A stretch of 5,182 bases of DNA from an uncultured Eubacteriales bacterium (GTDB lineage Bacteria > Bacillota_A > Clostridia > Lachnospirales > Lachnospiraceae). Positions 1-5,182 of this stretch are shown here, piece by piece. A model generated the notes under the pieces. The model saw only the letters and a list, made by a program, of their open reading frames with translations. It had not been told where the DNA came from and did not search any database. The stretch's first letter is position 1, and each line of letters starts with the position of its first letter. The stretch covers positions 1 through 5,182 of the forward strand of contig ONVT01000276.1 in NCBI GenBank assembly GCA_900321365.1, in the 5' to 3' direction. A program made the translations under genes and the position numbers.

Positions 1-156
1 AAAGAGCAGGAGATCCGGCCGACGGAGACGGCTGCGGATGAAGGACAGGAGATCCGGTCTGAGAACATGGCTGAGATGGCAGATGATTCTCTGACGCAGG
101 AGATAAAAAAGACGAATGATGAGCTTTATAAGGAAGAAAACAGAGAACCTGATTGA
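1..156 (+). CDS. 3' end of an unidentified gene encoding an acidic tail (partial)
   Basis: The first frame is open from the window edge to a TGA at 154-156, giving 51 residues of a C-terminus whose start lies outside the window. The product is not recognised. The visible part is hydrophilic and strongly acidic, with many Glu and Asp and no hydrophobic segment, so it looks like a disordered or extended tail rather than a folded domain. The motif QEI(R/K) occurs three times in this frame, at residues 3, 16 and 33, from DNA copies of CAGGAGAT at 7, 46 and 97. The first two copies share CAGGAGATCCGG exactly, 39 bases apart. The in-frame spacing supports this frame as coding; the third frame closes at once and the second closes at 92. 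The last 41 bases overlap the start of the PAP2-like gene, which suggests translational coupling. The function cannot be inferred from this fragment. Confidence 0.55.
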   Translation, partial: KEQEIRPTETAADEGQEIRSENMAEMADDSLTQEIKKTNDELYKEENREPD

Positions 157-853
157 ACTGTTCCGGACCCACCGGCAGGTCTGGTGGATCATTGTATACA
201 CCGCCATCTATCTGGGCGCATTTCAGGTCATGGAGAATGCGCGGCATGTTCACTATCATGTGATTCACACCTGGCTGGATGACCAGATTCCGTTCTGTGC
301 GTATTTTATCATTCCATATGTTGCCTGGTTTGCGTTCAATATAGTCGTGGTCGGCTGGTTCGTCCTCCATGCTCCCAAATATGAGTATTACCGCCTGATT
401 ACGGCGCTGATGCTGGGAATGACGGTGTTCCTTGTCGTGTCGGTCGTATATCCGAATCGCCTGGAGCTGCGTCCGTACTATGTGGATACTTCAGGCCTGT
501 GCGGAAAGCTGGTGGCTTTCCTGTACCAGACGGACACTTCGACCAATGTCCTGCCGAGCATCCATGTATACAATACGGTGGTTCTCTGCCATGCAGTCAA
601 CATGAATACACAGCTCAGGCGAAGAAGGGCCCTCTTCCTGGCGTGCAATGTTTTTGGGGTACTGGTTATCCTGTCGACGATGTTCCTGAAGCAGCATTCC
701 GTGATTGACGTCTGCCTCGGACTGGTCCTGGGAATGGTGATGCAGATCATCAGCGACCGTATCTTCGAAGCGGATGAAGAGAGAGCCTTCGCGAGAGAGA
801 CACTGTATGGAGGCTCGTCCTCCTCGAGAAGGACGGCAAGCGGGGAGCCTTAG
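116..853 (+). CDS. PAP2 superfamily (Aur1-like) integral membrane protein
   Basis: Encodes 245 residues with about five or six hydrophobic membrane segments (roughly 23-38, 61-84, 94-112, 172-191, 196-213). Active-site motifs of the PAP2 acid phosphatase/phosphotransferase fold are present in order: RP at 119-120, PSIH at 147-150 (family PSGH), and S187-T-x5-H194-x3-D198 (family SR-x5-H-x3-D). The two histidines and the Asp have exact family spacing, but the Arg of the third motif is Thr and a Lys sits at 192, a pattern like the Aur1/inositol-phosphoryl-transferase-like branch. Known members act on lipid phosphates or phosphodiesters at the membrane; the substrate here is unknown. The C-terminus is a soluble Ser/Arg-rich tail. 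The start could be ATG 116 or the adjacent ATG 119. AGGAG at 98-102 is the nearest ribosome binding site and is rather far (13 bases). The gene overlaps the preceding reading frame and is followed by a terminator-like hairpin. Confidence 0.8.
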   Translation: MMSFIRKKTENLIELFRTHRQVWWIIVYTAIYLGAFQVMENARHVHYHVIHTWLDDQIPFCAYFIIPYVAWFAFNIVVVGWFVLHAPKYEYYRLITALMLGMTVFLVVSVVYPNRLELRPYYVDTSGLCGKLVAFLYQTDTSTNVLPSIHVYNTVVLCHAVNMNTQLRRRRALFLACNVFGVLVILSTMFLKQHSVIDVCLGLVLGMVMQIISDRIFEADEERAFARETLYGGSSSSRRTASGEP

Positions 854-949
854 GAACTGTAAAAAATTACTTGTACAGAATGTGCAGGATTTTCCTTCGA
901 GTGAGTCAGGCAAAAAAGCCGCGCATAGCGGGTTGTGGAATTAAAAATG

Positions 950-985
950 AAATGCACAGGGATCGGCTGATCTCTGTGCATTTTT
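950..985 (+). terminator. Rho-independent terminator-like hairpin after the PAP2-like gene
   Basis: The arms 950-964 and 969-983 pair along 15 positions (14 Watson-Crick pairs plus one G-T) around a GGCT loop, with T981-T985 at the 3' side. This is a very stable hairpin with a short T tract, lying about 100 bases after the PAP2-like stop codon, so it probably ends that transcript. The opposite strand also reads into a T-rich stretch, so it could work both ways, although no minus-strand gene is seen here. It is unusual in ending only about 10 bases before the uvrC ATG. Some of the T tract is needed for the outermost pairs, so termination may be incomplete. A leader or attenuator role for uvrC is an alternative. 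Confidence 0.7.
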
Positions 986-995
986 GGAAAATGAT

Positions 996-3053
996 ATGAA
1001 TCCGGATTTTGATCTTCAGGAGGAACTGAAAAAACTGCCCGACAAGCCGGGTGTGTATATTATGCACGGCAGGAAGGATGAAATACTCTATGTCGGGAAG
1101 GCTGTCAACCTGAACCGGCGCGTACATCAGTATTTTGTCCGGAAACTGGGAAGAGGCGCGAAGATCGAGCACATGGTCAGCCGGATCGCCTGGTTTGAAT
1201 ACATCGTGACGGACTCGGAGCTGGAGGCCCTGGTTCTGGAGAACAACCTGATCAAGGAAAACCGCCCGAAGTACAACACCCTCCTCAAGGACGACAAGAC
1301 CTATCCCTATATCAGGGTAACAGTTCAGGAAGAGTATCCCCGTGTGCTGTTCACAAGAAAACTGAAAAAGGACGGAGCCAGGTATTTCGGACCGTTCAAG
1401 AGCGCATTTGCGGTGAAAGAGACCATCGAGCTCCTCCGGAAGCTGTACCTCGTGCGCGACTGTACCCGCAGCCTGCCGCGTGACATCGGCCTGGAGCGCC
1501 CCTGCCTGAACTATCAGATCGGACAGTGCCAGGCGCCCTGCCAGGGTCTGGTCTCAAAGGAAGAATATCAGGAAAACATCCGGAAAGCCCTGGATTTCCT
1601 TTCCGGAAATTACCGCCCGGTCATAAAAGACCTCGAGGATCGCATGAAGAAAGCGAGCGGGGAAATGGATTATGAGACCGCGGCGAAGATGCGGGACCTG
1701 ATGCAGAATGTGATCAGTGTTACACAGAAGCAGAAGATGGAGAGCACGGACGGGGAGGACCGCGATGTGCTCGCGATGGCTCTGGACGGGACGGACGCGG
1801 TGGTCCAGGTCTTTTATATCCGCGGCGGAAAGCTGATCGGACGGGATCACAGCTTTCTGAGGGTCGGTGAGGAGGATGCCGCACTGCAGGAAGAAGAGGA
1901 TCAGTCAGAAGGGCCGCAGGAGGAAGCGAAAGCAGAAAGACTTCAGGAGGAAACAATTCAGAAGCAGGCTGAAGAGCTTCTGGAAGGAGAGCAGAAGTCA
2001 GAGGAGTCTCTTGAAGAAGAGCAGCAGGCAGAGGAGGAAGAGAGGGCGGACAGGATAAAGGCCAGGATTTTATCGGTTTTCATCCGGCAGTTCTACGCCA
2101 TGGCAGTGTTTCTTCCGAAGGAAATCCTGCTGGAATGCCCGGTCGAGGACCAGGAGCTGCTTGAGGAGTGGCTCAGCTCGAAGCGGCAGAGCCATGTTCA
2201 TCTCAGAGTGCCCAGACGGGGAACCTACAGCCGGCTCGTGAAGATGGCCCGGGAGAATGCCGCTCTCGCGCTGGAAATGGACAGGGAGCGCGCGCGGCTC
2301 GAAGAGGGAAGAACCATCGGCGCCATGCAGGAGATCGCGCAGGCCCTGGGGATCGGACACCTGTCAAGGGTAGAGGCATATGATATCTCCAACACTTCAG
2401 GTGTAGAGTCGGTCGGCTCCATGATTGTATTTGAAAAGGGGAAGCCGAAGCGAAGCGACTACAGGAAATTCCGGATCCGCTCCGTGGAAGGGCCAAACGA
2501 TTACGCCTCCCTGAAGGAGGTGATCTGCCGCAGGCTCCGCCACGGGATCGAGGAATCGCTGGATCTTGAAAAAAGACAGCTGTCCCGGATGGACGGGTCC
2601 TTCAGCGTATTTCCGGATCTGATCATGATGGACGGGGGACGCGGGCAGGTTCATGTGGCCGAGGAGGTATGCATCGAGCTGGGACTTGACATTCCGGTCT
2701 GCGGTATGGTCAAGGATGATTTCCACCGCACGCGGGGACTGTATTTCCACGATGAGGAGATTCCGATCGATCCCAGGTCGGAGGGATTCAAACTGATCAC
2801 AAGGGTGCAGGATGAAGCACACCGGTTCGCGATCGAATTCCACAGGTCTCTGAGAGGGAAGGCGCAGACCCGTTCTCTCCTGGATGAGATAGAGGGGATC
2901 GGACCGGCGAGAAGGAAGGCCCTGCTCCGTGCCTTCGGGTCACTGGAGGCGATCCGGGACGCGGATGAGGAACATCTTGCAGGCGCTCCTTCCATGAACG
3001 CCTCAAGTGCCCGGAAAGTCTATGAGTTCTTTCATCCATCCTCGACAAAGTGA
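996..3053 (+). CDS. uvrC: UvrABC excinuclease subunit C, with an acidic repeat-bearing insertion
   Basis: UvrC makes the 3' and 5' incisions around damaged DNA after UvrA/UvrB loading in nucleotide excision repair. From ATG 996 the protein has 685 residues. Domains in order: GIY-YIG nuclease (GVY 19-21, YVGKA 32-36) for the 3' cut; four cysteines C156, C170, C178 and C182, matching the iron-sulfur cluster ligands described for E. coli UvrC; a UVR domain at about 208-242 for UvrB contact; an RNase H-like endonuclease for the 5' cut with the D463 (YDISN), D546 (MMDGG) and H609 (DEAHRF) triad; and tandem helix-hairpin-helix DNA binding at about 629-676. Family members are usually near 600-620 residues. 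The excess is a Glu/Gln-rich insertion at about 292-352, between the UVR and RNase H parts. An in-frame TTG at 984 would add four residues, but it lies in the T tract of the upstream hairpin. ATG 996 has a weak GGAAAA seven bases upstream and is preferred. All catalytic residues are intact, so it should be functional. Confidence 0.97.
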   Translation: MNPDFDLQEELKKLPDKPGVYIMHGRKDEILYVGKAVNLNRRVHQYFVRKLGRGAKIEHMVSRIAWFEYIVTDSELEALVLENNLIKENRPKYNTLLKDDKTYPYIRVTVQEEYPRVLFTRKLKKDGARYFGPFKSAFAVKETIELLRKLYLVRDCTRSLPRDIGLERPCLNYQIGQCQAPCQGLVSKEEYQENIRKALDFLSGNYRPVIKDLEDRMKKASGEMDYETAAKMRDLMQNVISVTQKQKMESTDGEDRDVLAMALDGTDAVVQVFYIRGGKLIGRDHSFLRVGEEDAALQEEEDQSEGPQEEAKAERLQEETIQKQAEELLEGEQKSEESLEEEQQAEEEERADRIKARILSVFIRQFYAMAVFLPKEILLECPVEDQELLEEWLSSKRQSHVHLRVPRRGTYSRLVKMARENAALALEMDRERARLEEGRTIGAMQEIAQALGIGHLSRVEAYDISNTSGVESVGSMIVFEKGKPKRSDYRKFRIRSVEGPNDYASLKEVICRRLRHGIEESLDLEKRQLSRMDGSFSVFPDLIMMDGGRGQVHVAEEVCIELGLDIPVCGMVKDDFHRTRGLYFHDEEIPIDPRSEGFKLITRVQDEAHRFAIEFHRSLRGKAQTRSLLDEIEGIGPARRKALLRAFGSLEAIRDADEEHLAGAPSMNASSARKVYEFFHPSSTK
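1869..2054 (+). repeat. Low-complexity acidic insertion in uvrC with degenerate 30-base tandem repeats
   Basis: Within uvrC this segment encodes a stretch in which 24 of 58 residues (292-349 in the 685-residue numbering) are Glu, with many Gln. Its end shows a 10-residue period: QAEELLEGEQ, KSEESLEEEQ, then QAEEEERADR, encoded at 1965-1994, 1995-2024 and 2025-2054. The first two 30-base units match at 22 of 30 positions, and the third matches the second at 10 of its first 12. The flanking sequence on each side (GRDHSFLRV before, ILSVFIRQFYA after) is ordinary UvrC, so this looks like an in-frame expansion in a linker rather than a domain. It is probably a flexible or charged-helical linker; no function is claimed. 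Confidence 0.75.
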
Positions 3054-3070
3054 CATTTTGGTGTTACGAT
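3042..3070 (+). promoter_or_regulatory. Candidate sigma-A-type promoter for hprK-glcK
   Basis: TCGACA at 3042-3047 (five of six matches to TTGACA) and TACGAT at 3065-3070 (four of six matches to TATAAT) are separated by exactly 17 bases. The -35 element lies inside the last codons of uvrC. Transcription would start around 3077, leaving a leader of about 30 bases that includes the hprK ribosome binding site. Such matches also arise by chance, and hprK could equally be transcribed from uvrC, whose stop is only 53 bases upstream. Confidence 0.4.
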
Positions 3071-3106
3071 TAGAAACTGTATGCAGGCACGACAGGAGGG
3101 CGGAAT

Positions 3107-4060
3107 ATGAATTCTCAGTCCAGTGTCCCTATTGAGAAACTGGTTAAAAAAATGGAGCTGGTGCCCCGCACAGAGCAGGTGAGCCTTGAGGGAAAGGCAC
3201 TTACAACGCCGGAAGTGAACCGGCCCGCGCTTCAGCTGACCGGTTATTTCGATTACTTTGATGCGGATCGTCTCCAGGTAATCGGTTATGTGGAGTATAC
3301 TTATCTTGACACGCTTACGAGGGAGAGGAAGCGGGTAATCTATGAACGGCTGCTTGCTGCGAAGATCCCGGCGATCGTCTATACGACACGCACGATCCCG
3401 GATGACGACATGCTCGAACTTGCCGTCAGGTATGATGTTCCCATCTTCACGACAGACCGGGAGACCAGCGCATTTGTCGCGGAGGCAATCCGGTGGCTGA
3501 ATGTAGAGCTGGCACCCTGCATCACGATCCACGGCGTCCTTGTGGACGTTTACGGTGAGGGCGTGCTGATCATGGGAGAGAGCGGAATCGGAAAGAGCGA
3601 GGCCGCCCTGGAACTGATCAAGCGCGGACATCGTCTGATCACGGACGATGTCGTGGAGATCCGGAAGGTATCTGACCTCACTCTGGTGGGAACGGCACCT
3701 GACATCACCAGGCACTTCATCGAGCTGAGGGGTATCGGGATTATCAATGTCAAAACCCTGTTCGGCGTTGAGGCTGTCATGGATACGACCAATATTGACC
3801 TGGTTATCAAGCTGGAGGAATGGGACAAGGACAAGGAATATGACCGTCTCGGCCTGGAGGAGGAATATACAGAGTTCCTGGGTAACCGGGTCACCTGCCA
3901 CTCCCTTCCGATCCGTCCGGGAAGGAACCTGGCGGTGATCGTGGAATCGGCCGCGGTCAACCATCGTCAGAAGAAGATGGGATACAACGCGGCACAGGAG
4001 CTGTATAACAGGGTACAGCAGGGCATCAGGGAGAACATGGCAAAGCAGAGAAAAGAGTAA
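3107..4060 (+). CDS. hprK: HPr kinase/phosphorylase
   Basis: A bifunctional cytoplasmic enzyme that uses ATP or pyrophosphate to phosphorylate HPr on its regulatory serine (Ser46) and also removes that phosphate. It is the sensor of carbon catabolite repression in Gram-positive bacteria. The protein has 317 residues, normal for the family. The N-terminal domain covers about 1-130. The kinase core contains H142 (IHG), the Walker A loop GESGIGKS at 157-164, the acidic pair D180-D181, the HprK signature ELRGIGIIN at 206-214, and the C-terminal RPGRN loop. All key motifs are intact. AGGAGG at 3094-3099, seven bases before the ATG, is a near-ideal ribosome binding site and fixes the start. The next gene, glcK, begins 17 bases after the stop, so the two are very likely co-transcribed. 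Confidence 0.98.
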   Translation: MNSQSSVPIEKLVKKMELVPRTEQVSLEGKALTTPEVNRPALQLTGYFDYFDADRLQVIGYVEYTYLDTLTRERKRVIYERLLAAKIPAIVYTTRTIPDDDMLELAVRYDVPIFTTDRETSAFVAEAIRWLNVELAPCITIHGVLVDVYGEGVLIMGESGIGKSEAALELIKRGHRLITDDVVEIRKVSDLTLVGTAPDITRHFIELRGIGIINVKTLFGVEAVMDTTNIDLVIKLEEWDKDKEYDRLGLEEEYTEFLGNRVTCHSLPIRPGRNLAVIVESAAVNHRQKKMGYNAAQELYNRVQQGIRENMAKQRKE

Positions 4061-4077
4061 GGGAGACAGGTTTCGTC

Positions 4078-5013
4078 ATGAAAAAGTATTGTTTTGGGAT
4101 CGATGTGGGCGGTACCACGGTCAAGTGCGGGCTTTTCAATACGGACGGGGATCTTCTGGACAAGTGGGAGATTCCGACCAGGACAGAGGAAAACGGGATC
4201 AATATCCTTCCTGACATCGCAGCGGCTCTCAACCGCAAGATCGAGGAGAGGGGACTGAAGAAGACCGAGATCGAGGGCATCGGCATCGATATCCCCGGCC
4301 CTGTCAATGAGCAGGGAATCTGCGCGTTTGCGGTGAACCTTCACTGGGGAAAGGTGAATATCGTCAAGGAGATCGAGAAGATGACCGGAATCCGGACGAG
4401 GGCACTCAATGACGCGAATGCCGCGGCGCTCGGGGAATGCTGGAAGGGCGGCGGAGCAGGACATAAGAATCTGATCATGGTCACGCTCGGAACCGGCATC
4501 GGCGGCGGAATCGTTGTGGAGGGCAAGGTGATTGCCGGCGCTCACGGATCGGGCGGAGAGATCGGCCATGTCCATGTGACGGATGAACTGGACGAACCCT
4601 GCAACTGCGGCAATATCGGCTGCCTGGAGCAGGTTGCCTCCGCGACGGGAATCGTGAGAATCGCGAAGATGCAGCTGGAGAAAACCCCGGATATTCCGAG
4701 TGTCCTGCGCGGGAGGTCATTTACCGCCAAGGATGTCTGGGATGCGGTCAAGAGCGGCGACGAGGTCGCGGATGCCATAGCCGAGAAATTCGGACTGTAT
4801 CTGGGAAGGGCGCTCGCCGCGTTTGCCAGTGTGACAGATCCGGAGATCTACGTGGTCGGCGGCGGCGTATCGAAAGCCGGAAGCATCATCCTGGATTATG
4901 TACAGAAGTATTATCGGCAGTATGCGTTCCCAAGCTGCAAGGATGCGACGTTTGCCCTTGCCACACTCGGAAATGACGCCGGTATCTACGGGGCCGCGAA
5001 GCTTGTCCTGTAA
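4078..5013 (+). CDS. glcK: ROK-family glucokinase
   Basis: Phosphorylates free glucose with ATP to glucose 6-phosphate in the cytoplasm, serving glucose that arrives by non-PTS transport or from disaccharide and polysaccharide breakdown. The protein has 311 residues, the usual length for this family. Visible motifs: the N-terminal phosphate-binding loop GIDVGGT at 7-13; catalytic D112 in LNDANAAALGE; GTGIGGG at 138-144; the sugar and zinc site GEIGH at 160-164 with E161 and H164; the ROK zinc cysteines C175, C177 and C182 in CNCGNIGC; and a C-terminal VVGGGVS followed by NDAGIYGAA. There is no N-terminal DNA-binding domain, so it is an enzyme rather than a ROK repressor. The ATG follows the hprK stop by 17 bases. 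GGGAG at 4061-4065 or AGG at 4068-4070 can serve as the ribosome binding site. A related ROK hexokinase substrate such as mannose or N-acetyl sugar is possible, but the glucokinase call is strong. Confidence 0.95.
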   Translation: MKKYCFGIDVGGTTVKCGLFNTDGDLLDKWEIPTRTEENGINILPDIAAALNRKIEERGLKKTEIEGIGIDIPGPVNEQGICAFAVNLHWGKVNIVKEIEKMTGIRTRALNDANAAALGECWKGGGAGHKNLIMVTLGTGIGGGIVVEGKVIAGAHGSGGEIGHVHVTDELDEPCNCGNIGCLEQVASATGIVRIAKMQLEKTPDIPSVLRGRSFTAKDVWDAVKSGDEVADAIAEKFGLYLGRALAAFASVTDPEIYVVGGGVSKAGSIILDYVQKYYRQYAFPSCKDATFALATLGNDAGIYGAAKLVL

Positions 5014-5182
5014 CGTAACCGCATATATCGCGGTGAAATCTGTCAGATCGGGTAACCATTCAGCACCCCCACTTACCCGGAACGCTTCGTGTTTCTCATT
5101 GTGGGCGGTCAGAGGTGCTTCGCACCTTGCCCGCCCCATGAATTCTCAAAAATCGTCCGGTGAGTAAACTCCCCGTCCTGAT
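5014..5182. repeat. Hairpin-rich intergenic segment, possible interspersed repeat (runs to the window edge)
   Basis: No convincing gene lies between the glcK stop and the window end. The segment holds several inverted repeats in a row: CCGC/GCGG at 5019-5022 and 5030-5033; CGGGTAA/TTACCCG at 5049-5055 and 5073-5079 around a 17-base loop; a long hairpin at 5103-5136; and a weak one around 5159-5174. This density of structure without a T tract is unlike a simple terminator and is more like an intergenic repeat unit. Open frames cross it on both strands, which is common in such repeats and is not evidence of coding. The identification as a repeat family is inference, as only one copy is in view. 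Confidence 0.4.
5103..5136. other. Strong hairpin downstream of glcK without a T tract
   Basis: GGGCGG at 5103-5108 pairs with CCGCCC at 5131-5136, and AGGTGC at 5113-5118 pairs with GCACCT at 5122-5127 around a TTC loop. Two more pairs (C5110-G5129, A5111-T5128), a T/C mismatch and a one-base bulge join the two helices, for 14 pairs in all. Neither side is followed by a T run, so it is not a classical intrinsic terminator. It might stabilise the 3' end of the hprK-glcK message or be the core of an intergenic repeat. Confidence 0.6.

Noticed and set aside
854..949. Promoter for uvrC
   Set aside because: TTGTAC at 871 and A/T-rich patches near 941-948 do not combine into a -35/-10 pair with acceptable spacing.
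3032..3964. A 310-codon open frame on the minus strand opposite hprK
   Set aside because: It lies almost entirely antisense to hprK, whose motifs are complete. The translation has no recognisable domain and is explained by the GC-rich codon pattern of the real gene.
3967..4575. A 202-codon minus-strand frame opposite the hprK end and glcK start
   Set aside because: It is antisense to two well-supported genes and has no family features.
5103..5136. Intrinsic terminator for hprK-glcK
   Set aside because: The hairpin is strong, but no T run follows it on either strand, so it is reported only as a hairpin.
4717..5139. A 140-codon minus-strand frame crossing the glcK end and the intergenic segment
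   Set aside because: Most of it is antisense to glcK and the rest falls in the hairpin-rich segment. No recognisable domain or convincing ribosome binding site was seen.
4898..5167. An 89-codon plus-strand frame starting inside glcK and running through the intergenic segment
   Set aside because: It starts out of frame within glcK without a ribosome binding site, and its second half simply translates the inverted repeats. It is treated as a by-product of the repeat-like segment.
1..5182. CRISPR array, tRNA, rRNA or insertion sequence
   Set aside because: No regularly spaced repeats with spacers, no cloverleaf or ribosomal RNA sequence, and no transposase were seen on either strand.

Overview
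The window looks like chromosomal DNA from a moderately GC-rich Clostridia-type Firmicute, most likely Lachnospiraceae-like. The reasons are the pairing of HPr kinase/phosphorylase with a ROK-family glucokinase directly downstream of uvrC, strong purine-rich ribosome binding sites, and the Firmicute style of the UvrC and HprK proteins. The taxonomic call is inference from gene order and protein character, not from any search. All real genes are on the + strand.

Layout: (1) 1-156 is the 3' end of a gene of unknown function encoding an acidic, Glu-rich tail with a recurring QEI(R/K) motif. (2) 116-853 encodes a multi-pass membrane protein of the PAP2 / Aur1-like superfamily and overlaps the preceding gene by 41 bases. 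(3) 854-995 is intergenic. It holds a strong hairpin with a short T tract that ends about 10 bases before the next gene. (4) 996-3053 is uvrC, complete with all expected domains, but enlarged by a Glu/Gln-rich low-complexity insertion built partly of 10-residue repeats. (5) 3054-3106 is a short spacer with a candidate promoter and a strong ribosome binding site. (6) 3107-4060 is hprK and 4078-5013 is glcK, 17 bases apart and probably co-transcribed. (7) 5014-5182 has no convincing gene. It is a run of successive inverted repeats that may be an interspersed intergenic repeat.

How the genes fit together: UvrC performs the dual incision step of nucleotide excision repair and has no direct link to its neighbours. 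HprK and GlcK form a carbon-metabolism pair. GlcK feeds glucose that entered without PTS phosphorylation into glycolysis, and HprK reads glycolytic state to phosphorylate or dephosphorylate HPr at its regulatory serine, controlling carbon catabolite repression. The PAP2 protein is probably a separate transcription unit closed by the hairpin at 950-985.

Most of the window is ordinary core genome. I did not find a clearly new system. The points most worth a second look are the repeat-bearing acidic insertion inside UvrC, the hairpin-rich segment after glcK, and the terminator-like hairpin pressed against the uvrC start.
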